Below, piece after piece: positions 11,131-22,734 of a stretch of DNA of 64,000 nucleotides. How positions within the stretch are numbered: position 1 is the stretch's first letter; every line of letters begins with the position of its first letter. Below the pieces are notes generated by a model. That model saw nothing but the letters and a program-made list of their open reading frames with translations, did not search any database and had not been told where the DNA came from. The position numbers and the translations under genes are program-made. Source of the stretch: Scalesia atractyloides (Eukaryota; Streptophyta; Magnoliopsida; Asterales; Asteraceae); contig CAMTDV010001633.1 of the NCBI GenBank assembly GCA_947069175.1, positions 59,192,102 to 59,256,101 on the forward strand. The letters run 5' to 3'.

Positions 11131-12585
11131 TGCATCAAGGATAGAAGTAAGAGTGAACCTATTGGAATAGATTAAAGATGCGCAAATTCAAGGGTTGTCC
11201 AAAGAACAAATTAAAGAAAAAAGGATGGCAGGGAAGCAGAAATTTCTCACCAAGGGAGAAGATGAAAAATTAAGATACAACAATAGAATTTGGGTACCTA
11301 TTATTGGTGGACTAAGAGATAGAATTATGGACGAAGCGCACAAATCCAGATATAACATGCATCCTGGCAGTACAAAAATGTATATAAACATTCGAACTGA
11401 GTATTGGTGGCCTGGAATGAAAGAGTCCATAAACAATTATGTGGATAAGTGCCTAACGTGCTTACAAGTCAAAACTGAACATCAGAAACCGGCAGGATGT
11501 TTACAACAACCTGAAATCCCAGAATGGAAATGGAAGATGATACTATGGATTTTATTACCAAACTCCCACGAACCCATAATGGGCATGATACCATTTGGGT
11601 GATAGTGGATCGATTAACTAAGTCTGCTCATTTCCTGCCAATTCGAGAAGATTATAAGATGGACAAATTGGCAAGAATCTATGTTAAAGAAATTGTTGCC
11701 CGTCACGGGGTACCTATCTCCATTATCTCTGATAGGGATAGTAGTTTAACCTCACGATTTTGGCAGAGTTTCCAACAAGAATTAGGAACCCAAGTAAACC
11801 TAAGCACAACATACCATCCACAAACAGACGGACAAAGTGAAAGAACCATACAAACTCTTGAAGATATGCTCAGAGCATGTGTACTTGATTTCGTGGGAAA
11901 TTAGGATGTTCTCTTACCTCTAATAGAGTTTGCCTATAATAATAGCTATCACTCAACAGTTAAAGCCGCTCCGTTTGAAGCACTGTATGGATGGAAATGC
12001 CATTCACCCGTCTGTTGGTCTGAAGTTGGTAGAAACCCATTAGCTGGACCCGAGATTATTGAAGAAACAACAAATAAGATCATATAAATCAGAGAACGAA
12101 TGAAAGTTGCGAGAGACAGACAGAAAAGTTACGCTGTCAAACGACGGAGACCCTTGGAATTTCAAGTTGGTGATAAATTGTTATTAAAGGTCTCGCCATG
12201 GAAAGACATTATTCGTTTCGGTAAAAAGGGGAAACTAAGTCCGCGCTATTTTGGGCCGTTTGAGATAGTTGGGAGAGTCGGTCCCGTAGCATATAAGTTA
12301 AAACTGCCTGAAGAGTTACAAGGAATTCATGACACCTTTCACGTGTCTAATCTAAGAAAATGGTTGGCAGATGAGTCCCTCAAGATGCCCTGGCAGGAGG
12401 TTCATATCAACGACAAGTTAAACTTTACAGAACGTCCCATTCAGATCGTAGACCGACGAGTAACGAAATTGAGAAACAGAGAGTTCCCTCTAGTTCGAGT
12501 TAAGTGGGATGCAAGGAGAGGACCTGAAGAAACATGGGAAAAAGAAGATGAGATCAGACAGAAATATCCGTACCTCTTTTCCTAA
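11131..12585 (+). pseudogene. E2 integrase with chromodomain-like tail, broken
   Basis: An HHCC zinc-binding region (HKSRYNMHPG... CLTCLQVK) lies near 11338-11465. The DDE core follows: MDFITKLP near 11545, ISDRDSSLTS near 11728-11755, and GQSERTIQTLEDML near 11830-11870. The three catalytic acidic residues are visible. Frame changes near 11520, and stops occur near 11168, 11902 and 12085. The last open part (12100-12585) has the GPF motif, FHVSNLRKWL, then VRVKWDARRGPEETWE ending YPYLF, resembling the Tekay/Del chromodomain-type tail. It would direct integration, possibly to marked chromatin (family knowledge). Confidence 0.9.
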
Positions 12586-12589
12586 ATTT

Positions 12590-12620
12590 CGCGGACGAAA
12601 TTTCTATAAGGTGGGAGATT
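12590..12620 (+). other. E2 pre-LTR motif and polypurine tract
   Basis: TTTCGCGGACGAAATTTC, an inverted repeat common before the 3' LTR of plant gypsy elements, is followed by AAGGTGGGAGATT directly against the 3' LTR. The tract would prime plus-strand cDNA. Confidence 0.75.
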
Positions 12621-14193
12621 TGTAACATCCTGTTTTGTGAACCAATAAGATTATAATTAAAGGTTTATATTTTATATATTGTTGAGTAGGTAAGTAACGA
12701 ATTAGATGGTCAATTGGAGTGTGAAATATCTAGACGAGCAATTAGTATTATACGATATTGTTTAACTATAATCATAAAATATATTATATTTGAACATACT
12801 CCGTTCTTAATGAAACTTAGGTTAAAACGTAGATAAAAGTACGCTCGTTCGAATGACATATTTGTCGTTTTATAAAACGCTATATTCTAAAGTTATACGA
12901 GAAAAATTAGTGAAACATCTGAATTAATTATAATAGTATAATAATAAAAAAAATTAAAACTAAACTTACCAACTTTGCTAGTTGCCGTGAGGAAGCAAGT
13001 AGGCTAGCAAGCATGACATTTCACCCCACATCGAACTAGAATTGAAATAAGCAGCCTGGCTAGCTGCACACTTTCTTCCCACATCGACAGAATGTAATAA
13101 AGGAGCTGCTAGCTTCATTCTATAAATAGAAACATATAGGTGTTACTTAGAGTATAGTTTTTACAACGGGAACGCTCTATTATACAGAATCCTGAGTATA
13201 TAATACTCCGTTGAGAGTTTTTACGAGTCGTCTTTGGAGCAGGAGTAGGGAGACTCTACATCAAATTGCCGTAGATAGTTTTAAGGTATGTTCCCGTTTA
13301 AGTTTATGTTTAGTATTTATTATTTATTTATATTTAGTAATTAATATTAGTATTAGTTTTAGTAATATTAGTATTATTATTTTTAGGTATTAGGGTTATT
13401 ATTAGGGGTGGGTACTAGGTAGCCTAGCCTTAGTTAGGCATGGACTGATCACCCATGCTTAAACAAGGCAGTGTTAGCTAATATCCGACCATGATAATAA
13501 CTAGTTAGAGGTACTGCTACCTAATGAAGGATTATGTAATTTGTGGCAGGATCTTGAGATAGTATCTGAATATACTGGAAACTAGTATCAACTGTTAAGC
13601 AACTAGCAAGAGGTGAGTTTTATGAATGCTTTCCAAATGTGAACATGCTTGTCCTAAATTGTAATAATATAACATGATTGTTGTACGCATGTACATAACC
13701 TGTGCACTCATACACACGATATTTGTGGTTCCTTATACGTGCCGCTGGAAGGGATTTGTCTCGTACTACACCGGTCGGTGTAGTGATATTAACTGTATGA
13801 TGATGTGTCACGTGTTGACGTTGTTATGATGATATGGGCGGGTACAAAGTCATGGTGAAATAATGTGATTTATAACTCGGTATATTCATGAACTCACCAA
13901 TTATATCTGACGTCTTTTAAGCATGTGTCACAGGTAATGATGTATGAACGTGAGCGATAATCCAGGCTGATAATAGTGTGATGGAATAGTTTACCTTGAC
14001 TCTTTATAGTTTGTAGGACTGTATATCCCAGATGGTGTAATCTGGTGGAAGTTTTGAACTGAAAGACTAGGTATAGTCTGATCAGATGTTGTATTTCAGT
14101 TTTTAGACATTGTAAAGTAAGTTGTTAATGAATAAAATAAGCACTCTTGTATCAACTGTGCTATAAGGCATCCTTATCGGGTGAGGTGTCACA
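12621..14193 (+). repeat. E2 3' LTR
   Basis: It matches 6161-7730 from TGTAACATCC to GTGTCACA. It is followed by TGAAC (14194-14198), the exact copy of the five bases before the 5' LTR. Confidence 0.95.
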
Positions 14194-14198
14194 TGAAC

Positions 14199-14852
14199 TA
14201 CGTCCTAATCCTCCTAGTCTATGCAATCATGACTAGCTCATTTAAACCATTTTAAGACAATTATTCTAAAGTTAACACTCATGTATTGTTAATACTCCTG
14301 GCAGTGTGACTTGAGGAACCACCCTAGCCGCCTAGGTGATGGACTATGTCCAAACCTTATAGTCTATATAATCAAGATGGATTCTGGCTAGTATCATCAA
14401 TGAAATGATTATAATGTAACATCCGTTAGTGGTGTAATGCTTACGAGCTATAATTTATGTCCATTAGTGACAATGACAGTGGCAGTCTACGACTCCCTAT
14501 CCAGAGGTAATAGATTTCGTTCAAACCTCGAAACCGTATGTCCTTTGGAAATCACGGCTCATACATAATTCATTATGACAAGCCATTAGTGTTACTTTTA
14601 TTTTTTCATTTGGGACAGGCCAGTGGTGCCATATTTAATTACCCCCTGTATTAGGCCACTTGAGCCATATTTCTAATATCCCCTGGGATAGGCCTATGTG
14701 CCACATATTTAAAATGCACAAGCCATGAAAAAGGGGTATTGTGTTCATTAGCCGAAAGGCAAAAGAGCTTATATGCTTAATAGTAATGTTAATTATACAA
14801 TGGGCCATCAAGTGTGAATGACTAAGTTTGGTGTTTAGTACCAAGCAGATAA
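14199..14852 (+). other. E1 leader between E2 and gag, with short degenerate repeats
   Basis: No coding sequence is evident. Near 14611-14720 three decayed units of about 35 bp share the pattern AGGCC...GNGCCATATTT...CCCC. This is the continuation of E1 after the E2 insertion and runs to the gag start. Confidence 0.55.
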
Positions 14853-15630
14853 ATGGCTCATTCTGATGGGGCCAGTAGCCGACACAACGGTGACAATGCG
14901 AATGATAAAATCGTCATTAGCAAAGATGATCTACAAGCCTTAATTGCCGCAGAAGTTGACAAGGCAATAAAGGATCGTGCTTAGAAGCAATTGGAGTCAG
15001 TGCTTCTCACTCTAAGCATACATCCAAACACACCTCCAAACATACTAAACTGCTCTCAAAGCCTCCTCCTTCGGACAAAAAGGAGAAATCAATACACTCT
15101 TCAAATGTGTGGAGCGTGAGGCAAGAACACCAGCACAGGACAGATAACAGGGACGGTTACTCCTACAAATATTTCGCATCTTGTAAGCCCCGAGATTTCA
15201 ATGGGGAGAAAGGAGTTGTGGAAGCTCTTAGGTGGTTGGATGAGATGGAAACAGTAGTTGAAATTAGCGGTTGCGCTGATAAGGACGTAGTGAAATTTTC
15301 TACACAGTCGTTTAAGGGCGATTCCCTGATTTGGTGGAAAGCCATGGTGCAATCTGCAAGCAAGGTGTCTCTGTATAATCTTAGTTGGACTAAGTTTGCT
15401 GAATTGGTTAAGGATACTTACTATCCACCTCACGAGGTGGAAAAGATTAAGTCAGATTTCTTGGCTCTTTCTATGAAGAATCTGGACTGTCGGAAGTGCG
15501 TGTCCGACTACAATTCTCTGTCAAGGCTTGTGCCTTATTTGATCACACCTGAGCTTAAACGCATTGCACGTTTCATCGGAGGTTTAGAGCCCTAGATTAA
15601 AGGAAATATAAGGGCTTCAAGGCCGAAAAC
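14853..15630 (+). pseudogene. E1 gag, N-terminal part, broken
   Basis: The ATG at 14853 starts MAHSDGASSRHNGDN, followed by a predicted helix with DDLQALIAAEVDKAI. A stop near 14983 and a frameshift move reading to the frame open at 15107-15595. That frame holds the capsid-type gag domain: FNGEKGVVEALRWLDEME, WTKFAELVKDTYYPPHE, VSDYNSLSRLVPYL. A TAG at 15593-15595 is the next break. The sequence is interrupted by E3 at 15636 and resumes in phase at 21869, carrying the rest of gag. Confidence 0.9.
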
Positions 15631-15635
15631 TTATA

Positions 15636-17029
15636 TGTAACGCCTCGTATCTTCGTATTTCTATTTTAAAAAAATGTTCGTATTCGTATTCTAATTTTAG
15701 AAACCTTACATTCGTATTTTAATTTCAATCTCACAATTCGAGGCGTTAATCATAATAAAATTCATATTTATATTTTTTTATTTTATTCACACAACCGATC
15801 ATTTAAAATATGTATTTATACGCAAACCGACACTTTTATACGTATAATACTTATACGCACATCCTCAATACTTGAATTATACTTTTATACTTTTTATATA
15901 CTCAATTACATAATATATACTCAAGAAATACCAACAAATATACCAATCATATTTCCACCACATCAATCCTTTTCCACCTTCTTTAACCAATCATATTTCA
16001 CCATTTTCCACCTCTTTTCTCCACCAATCATCTTCTCAATCCTCTTCCACCTTCTTTAACCAATCATATTTCACTCCTTTTTCACATTCTCTACCTATAA
16101 ATATCAACCCCCTTCTACCATTTTCTTCACACCATTCTTCTCTCCATCTCTCTAAATCAAGAATTCTCAAAGGACACTAAGTGTTCCACCCATTCTTCTC
16201 TCAACTTCTATACTTCTCTCGAATCTTCCAAGCAAGGAAGAGAGCTCTAAGAGTTCTAAAAGAAAACATTAAGTGTTTTAAAAGAAGCTTTGAAGCTCCA
16301 ACCTCCAACTCTTCACGGAATCACCAATCGGAAAGCATATGCAATATTGTGAGTACACTCGACCCACTTTTGTTTATAACACTTTTCGGGTGTAACATGT
16401 TTCCATTTACAAAATCACGAACACTTAAACTTTATGAAACACACAAACGATCCCATATACATAAAAACTTGAATCTTATACTTGATGCTTGTCTTGGATA
16501 TTCGTTATGCTATGCTTTAGTCATTAGCCTTTGTTTGACATGCTTAGCGCTATAGGAATTCACGCATCCACCTCCATCGTGTTATTCGTGAGGTCATGTT
16601 AAAACATCGTGATTGCGTTAAGGGTTTGATTATTAGTATTGCATGCCTTGATATTGCTCTTGTATAGATTTGGTTGCCATGAGGATTGTTAAAACTTTAT
16701 TCGTATACGTATGCTATGCTTAAACTTGTGTACTCGCCTTTTCTTTTGCATTGACTTTATTTTAAAACATGTTACAGGTTGAAGGAGATGATGCTATGAA
16801 ATCAAATAGAAAGGACTTAGATACACACATTTTAGACGTTAGATTTATAAATGTTGTATCAAATATTGTTATGTTTTATGAACTTATTGTATTGCTTCAT
16901 GTTGTATTTGACAATGTTGGAAATGAAATTTGGATTTAATTAAATATTGCCATTTATTAGCATTGTGAGCAATGAGTAATCTCGTTTTCGTCTCATCCCG
17001 ATGTTTCCGCCATCGGTTGGGGTGTGACA
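15636..17029 (+). repeat. E3 5' LTR
   Basis: It runs from TGTAACGCCTCG to GTGTGACA, 1394 bp, with TATAAATA at 16096-16103. It aligns with 20673-21863 but has roughly 210-250 bp (about 16570-16820) missing from the other copy. A 124-codon open frame at 16181-16555 recurs in the 3' LTR and has no known domain; I treat it as non-coding. Confidence 0.93.
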
Positions 17030-17032
17030 GAT

Positions 17033-17045
17033 CGGTATCAGAGCC
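17033..17045 (+). other. E3 primer-binding site (tRNA-Met type)
   Basis: CGGTATCAGAGCC lies 3 bp after the LTR. It is one base from the standard TGGTATCAGAGCC. Confidence 0.85.
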
Positions 17046-17276
17046 ATAACTATAGGGAATTAGGCAAATTGCTATGCTTTTGACCTAGTCTATAATTAAG
17101 TACCATACTTGACCATACGTGATTCACATGCTAATTTCTTAAAATGTCCTTTATGTGCTAAATTCATGAAATGCTTTACGTGTTCATACTTGTTACATTA
17201 TCTCGATCATACGCCTTTCCTAATGCATTTTACTCGATTATACTAAACTCGAAAACACTCGTATTACACAAGTGAG

Positions 17277-18050
17277 ACGACTTCTCCAAAATCGGCGTGA
17301 TATCCCCAATTTGGTGAACGACTCTCATTCTGCCAATTCTTTATTTATTTATTTTTTTTTCACGAAGTTACACCATCAAGTTAGGAGTGACATCCACACC
17401 TTGATGGGAAACTCCTATTCAAACTCTAGTGGACTCTCGTCAAGTGTTGATATTAAGTTTGACCCGACGAGTACCAACCACACTTAGGGTACGGAATCGT
17501 CGAGTTAGGGGTGAAACCCGCACCTTGTCGATTAAGTCCCATTCTTCGATTTTCAGTCTCGCCAAAGTTTCGATTTTCCAATCGATTAGAGATGTGTAAT
17601 AACTGGAAGGGTAAAATGCCGTTAATCGCTTCTCGACGAGAGCGTTTTACCTATAGGCCAACGCACGTTTCTCTAATTCGAAAGGATCTTCGATTCACTT
17701 TGGAATAGTCGACGTTTCTCTACCCGAAACAGTCTAATGTTTTCTGAGACTCTCTTTTTACCATTTCAATTTATACATGACTTTTTATATACTTGTTACA
17801 TTCCTTTCAAATTTCCAATTTATTATAAGGTTTTTACGCAATTCATATTAATCCTTTTCATCCACTTATACATTATTTGCAAACGTCATCAACTAGACTT
17901 ATATTTCTCGAAAAGTCCGAAATGGAGACCGTCGTCGAGATAGGAGTGAATTCCTTCCTTAGACGATCAAACTCCGTTTCCTTCCTTCCTTAAAACGACC
18001 TCACCAACGGATTAGGGGTGATTCCCATACCTCGGTGATCGTTACCAACC
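17277..18050 (+). repeat. Degenerate GAGTTAGGGGTGA repeats in E3
   Basis: Five spaced units share a pattern like (GACGAG)TTAGGGGTGAAA-CCCCACCTTGTCG. They lie near 17277-17330, 17365-17425, 17490-17545, 17930-17985 and 18000-18050. In each unit the flanks can pair weakly, for example CACCAACGG with CTCGGTGA near 18002-18038. They are irregularly spaced and heavily diverged. Confidence 0.55.
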
Positions 18051-19339
18051 CTCCTTCTTGGAGACTTTATTACACAAACCACATGTTTAAATTGTATATC
18101 TAAATCTTTTATCATATTGTCAAAATTCTTACTTAGACGAATTTCAAAACGTACTATTTTATCAAACATATTTCCCATCCTGTAATCTATTTCATGTAAA
18201 TCACATACGCATATACTTGGTCACCACATAAACGTTTTGTTTCATGATTTTCAAAGCTCGACGGAATGCTAGCTACCAACTTAATCAGTCCAAGGAATAC
18301 CTTGCCCACAAATCTTATGTTTAACATAATCACTAAAACACGATCATGCGATAACTTTACATTAAGAGCTTTCATTTGTAAACAAAAGCCAAATCAATAT
18401 CTTATAGACATTATGGGATCGCTTTACTAAGGGTATGTTGGGATTGTTGTTATTATTTTTTTTCCTGATTCCTTTGATTATTGTGTTTTTAAAGCAAAAA
18501 AAAACTATGTTTTTTTGTGTTGGTAAGTATATAATAAAAAAAACTGATTTCTTTCGTTTTGTAGAGATCAAAGCTTATTTATTTATTTATTATTTTTTTC
18601 ACATTTATATATTTGTCAAACACTCAAATAGTTGATTATCTGGTTATTGGGATCAAACAACATAATCAAATTCAAACACTATCTTTTTGCAGCACGTTTT
18701 GTTACAGCTAATCATCTGATTCTGATTATTCAAAACACATAAACTATTTTCAAAACTCAACCCCAAACACCCTCTAAACCTCTTATCGCGATTAAGAGAA
18801 CATTTTGCTAAACACTTTTCAACGATAGTTAAATCCATTATCCCAAATTTCCTCTCAAGGGTCAACGTATCACAAGAACCACTGAATTTCAAATTTCTTA
18901 TCTTGATGTAACATCCTTTGAAAACGATGCGAACCTACTAATTTAAGACCTTATCATACACCACCCAAAATGTCACCTCAATTTCAGAACACGTGGGCAA
19001 GAAAACATTACAAGGACTAACCACTTTCGACTTACTTAAATTCCCCTAAAACAGTGGTAGCACTCCCGTCCATTACAAAATACGTAATGTATAATCAATA
19101 AGTACCTTATATTCTTTTATATTCACAAACTAGATCCTACATTCTAAGTCAAACTGAACCTATTTTAGAAGCGATAACCTCAAAGTTTTGCTCAAACCAC
19201 TTTACATGCATATCTCGCACATGATTTACGCAAAATTTCGCACGACAATATCATTTATATCATTCATTTTTACATACTCAAATTTCTCGATCATTTTACA
19301 TGATTAAATTCGTTGTATTCAATTCATGTCATGCACGCA

Positions 19340-19480
19340 ATCGTCGTCATTTATACATATTGATATTCATACTTATACACATATTCATATTTATGCTCAT
19401 ACGTGTCATCATTATACTTATACTCATATGCATACTTATAATCATGCTCACATTCATGTTAATGCTCATATTCAAATTCA
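19340..19480. repeat. Low-complexity CAT/TATA tract
   Basis: The sequence is dominated by CATACTTATA, CATATTCATA and CTCATA words without a fixed period. Two overlapping open frames here (His/Ile/Tyr-rich) come from this composition and are not genes. Confidence 0.6.
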
Positions 19481-20636
19481 AACATTCGTACCTATACGTG
19501 AGCATAACCCGAGGGATTCGCTCACGTTGGTCTCATACTTATTTAAACATAAACATGCTTATATACTACATTCTTATACGCACGCACACTCTTATTTTCA
19601 AATTTATGTATCCCCTGATTCATACACAACTAGTACAAACTATGCGGATCATGCGACAATCAATATAATCACGGATGCACACGGGGTTATAGTGATATGC
19701 GCATGGGAATCATAGGGTGTACTACTTTGTATGGTAGGACACGGGACGTAACATGACACCGAATAACGAAACGAACGTAACATGGTCAAAACATGGTGGA
19801 TATGCCGCTGGTACTTCCTATACATAAGTGTTTTCACCATGTTTCAAACTTTCGTAAAACGTGCCATGAGAAATTCGGTGTCTTGCAGATCTATTTAGAC
19901 CCGATACAAACTTTAACAACTCACAAACGCATTGCTAAGCGCGCGATATCCGATTATCCACGAGAGACCCAATTCTTAACTCATCGCTATCAATACGCAT
20001 GCCATTCTTATACTCATATCCGTTTATCAAATCAATCGTTCACACTTATGCCTCCAATATTCCCCGACATCCTTGTCTTTTATACAAACCCATTTGCAAT
20101 CAATCAATTTAAACATTCGGACCCTAAAATACTTTCTTACACTTAAAAACTATTTTCCATTCTTTATTTATGCGCAAAGATACTTAGTTGGCAGTTACCT
20201 CCAAAGCCATTTTTTTATTTCAAATACCTAACTTCCTCGTTTTTTTCACCGATAAAGAATTCTCTACAAAACTGAGATTGCCAATGCTCTTTAAATCCAA
20301 CGAAAATTTTTGTTACAACCAATAGTGCGGTCACACTTTTCATCAAAATACATATCGTTTTATACGAAAGCTTCCTTCTTAGGTATCACATTTTAAAATA
20401 CCTTGTCATTGAGTTATTCAAACTTGTTTAAACTCGCTTGTCTATACACACACATGCACGTTTTACTTATGCTCAATGCCTCGAATCATTTTAGACAAAC
20501 GAACCCTTTTTACAAACCTATCTTTTCGTTCCTCAAAACTTCATACTTTTCAACACATTTCAAACATCGAAATCTCAATTTTAGACAATCATTCTTCTAG
20601 CCAAAATGCTTTTTCTCCAAGGTCTTCCTCTTGAAT

Positions 20637-20672
20637 AAATTTCGGGACGAAATTTCCTAAAGTAGGGGAGAC
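20637..20672 (+). other. E3 pre-LTR motif and polypurine tract
   Basis: TTTCGGGACGAAATTTC is followed by AAAGTAGGGGAGAC against the 3' LTR. This matches the gypsy arrangement also seen in E2. Confidence 0.78.
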
Positions 20673-21863
20673 TGTAACACCTCGTATCTTTGTATTGCTA
20701 TTTTAAAAAAATGTTCGTATTTGTATTCTAATTTTAGAAACCTTACATTCGTATTTTAATTTCAATCTCACAATTCGAGGCGTTAATCATAATAAAATTC
20801 ATATTTTATATTTTTTTATTTTATTCACACAACCGATCATTTAAAATACGTATTTATACACAAACCAACACTTTTATACGTATTAATACTTATACGCACA
20901 TCCTCAATACTTGAATTATACTTTTATACTTTTTATATACTCAATTACATAATATATACTCAAGAAATACCAAGAAATATACCAATCATATTTCCACCTC
21001 ATCAATCCTCTTCCACCTTCTTTAACCAATCATATGTCACCCTTTTCCACCTCCTTTCTCCACCAATCACCTTCTCAATCCTCTTCCACCTTCTTTAACC
21101 AATCATATTTCACTCTTTTTTCACATTCTCTACCTATAAATACCAACCCCCTTCTACCATTTTCTTCACACCATTCTTCTCTCCATCTCTCTACTTCTCT
21201 CCATCTCTCTAAATCAAGAATTCTCAAAGGACACTAAGTGTTCCACCCATTCTTCTCTCAACTTCTATACTTCTCTCGAATCTTCCAAGCAAGGAAGAGA
21301 TCTCTAAGAGTTCTAAAAGAAAACATTAAGTGTTTTAAAAGAAGCTTTGAAGCTCCAACCTCCAACTCTTCACGGAATCACCAATCGGAAAGCATATGCA
21401 ATATTGTGAGTACACTCGACCCACTTTTGTTTATAACACTTTTCGGGTGTAACATGTTTCCATATACAAAATCACGAACACTTAAACTTTATGAAACACA
21501 TAAACGATCCCATATACATGAAAACTTGTATCTTATACTTGATGCTTGTCTTGGATATTCGTTATGGTATGCTTTAGTCATTAACTATTTTTAGCCTTTG
21601 TTTGACATGCTTAGCGCTATAGGAATTCACGCATCCACCTCCATCGTGATTGCGTTGTACCAAATTTTGGACGTTAGATTTGTAATGTTTTACCAATTTT
21701 GTTATGTTTTATGAACTTATTGTATTGCTTCATGTTGTATTTGACAATGTTGTGAAATGAAATTTGGATTTACTTAAATATTGTCATTTATTAGCGTTGT
21801 GAGCAATGCACAATCTCGTTTTCGTCTCATCCCGATGTTTCCGCCATCGGTTGAGGTGTGACA
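20673..21863 (+). repeat. E3 3' LTR, internally deleted
   Basis: It begins TGTAACACCTCG and ends GTGTGACA, 1191 bp. Relative to the 5' copy it lacks a segment after about 21655. It also has a short duplication of CTACTTCTCTCCATCTCT near 21191-21212. TATAAATA is at 21135-21142. The TTATA duplication follows. Confidence 0.93.
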
Positions 21864-21868
21864 TTATA

Positions 21869-22210
21869 GGTCTGCTGTAGACCAAGCTTTGACATTGACA
21901 CAGGACCTAAAAAGGAATAGGTCCATCAAATCTGAAAATGATGGAAAAAGGAAGAGGGAGGATGTTAGATCCCTGCAAAAACTGTAATCGACGACACGGA
22001 GGTCAGTGTCGAGCTGAGTCACAAGCCAAGCCTTGCGGCATTTGCAAGAAAATGGGGCACAAGGCCCTAGATTTTAAGGATATGAATGATGCCACTTGTT
22101 TCAATTGTGGCGAAAAGGGGCACAATAAGCCAAATTGCCCTATGTACAACAAGGACAACGCTGCAAAGCAAGGAGGAAAAAAGAAAGGGAGGCACGTGCC
22201 TGTCAGATGA
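21869..22210 (+). pseudogene. E1 gag, C-terminal part with zinc knuckles
   Basis: This resumes E1 gag after E3. A frame shift near 21940 moves reading into the open frame 21938-22210. It contains CKNCNRRHGGQC, CGICKKMGHKALDF (last Cys lost) and an intact CCHC knuckle, CFNCGEKGHNKPNC, near 22098-22140. A basic end, GGKKKGRH, follows. The knuckles would bind genomic RNA. Confidence 0.88.
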
Positions 22211-22573
22211 ACGCTAGGGAAGTGGTCGACGATAATAATGTTATAGCGGGTACGTTCTTAATTAATGATACTTATGCTAGAGTTCTTTTCGATTCGGGGG
22301 GCGGATAAGTCATTTGTGGACTATAAGTTTAGTGATTTATTGAATTTGCCCATAAGAACTCTAGACATAACCTACGATGTAGAACTCGCTGACGGAACTA
22401 TCGAAACTGCTTCAACGATTCTAGATGGATGTTCCATATCCATCAAGAATCATTTCGTTCCTATCTCTCTCCTACCAATGAAATTGGCGGGGTTCGATGG
22501 AGTTTTGGGCATGGATTGGTTGTCTCGTAACCAAGCCCGCATAGCTTGTGACAAGAAACTCATCAACTGGTGA
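22211..22573 (+). pseudogene. E1 aspartic protease, frameshifted at active site
   Basis: The frame encodes GTFLINDTYARVLFDSG near 22247-22300. One extra G in a run of Gs (22297-22302) then shifts the DSGADKSF motif into the next frame. The rest is open to 22573, with LPMKLAGFDGVLGMDWLS near 22480-22530. The frame then stops shortly before RT. Confidence 0.87.
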
Positions 22574-22734
22574 TGTACTTACCATCCAAGGAGACCTACA
22601 TTATGGGTTGCCTGAGAAAGCATCGTTGCTTAAGGCATCCTGATGCACGAAAAGAGGATGTGTCATCTATATGACACATGTTACTATTGATAAGCCAAAG
22701 TCGAAAATTGATGACTAGCCTATTATCTCTGAGT

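Larger units (their letters stand above)
6161..14193 (+). mobile_element. E2: Ty3/gypsy LTR retrotransposon, inserted in E1
   Basis: LTRs of 1570 bp (6161-7730) and 1573 bp (12621-14193) flank a complete gag-pol order: gag, zinc knuckles, protease, RT, RNase H, integrase, chromodomain-like tail. Ends are TGTAACATCC and GGTGTCACA. The 5-bp duplication TGAAC is perfect (6156-6160 and 14194-14198). The E1 leader resumes directly after it. The lineage looks like a Tekay/Del chromovirus (inference). Several stops and frameshifts and an altered RT active site make it inactive. Confidence 0.96.
17046..20654 (+). other. E3 internal region, non-coding
   Basis: About 3.6 kb with only short open frames and no recognisable domain on either strand. 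Contents include a decayed repeat family at 17277-18050, a poly-T and AT-rich zone near 18440-18640, and a CATACTTATA-type low-complexity tract near 19340-19480. A GC-richer stretch near 19640-19800 has short GTAACATG repeats. This lack of coding capacity defines the element as non-autonomous. Confidence 0.8.
15636..21863 (+). mobile_element. E3: non-autonomous gypsy-type LTR element, inserted in E1 gag
   Basis: LTRs at 15636-17029 and 20673-21863 enclose about 3.6 kb. There is a primer-binding site, a polypurine tract, and a perfect TTATA duplication (15631-15635 and 21864-21868). E1 gag continues on both sides. The interior shows no gag, protease, RT or integrase motif in any frame, so it resembles a large non-coding retrotransposon derivative (LARD class) that would need enzymes from a partner. 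The TTTCGGGACGAAATTTC motif before the 3' LTR points to a gypsy partner. Confidence 0.92.

Noticed and set aside
16181..16555. 124-codon open frame, repeated at 21238-21594
   Set aside because: Both lie at the same place in the two E3 LTRs just after the TATA box. The repetition is that of the LTR, and no domain is recognisable.
19300..19715. Two overlapping frames of over 120 codons in E3
   Set aside because: They arise from a CAT/TATA low-complexity tract and are dominated by His, Ile and Tyr.
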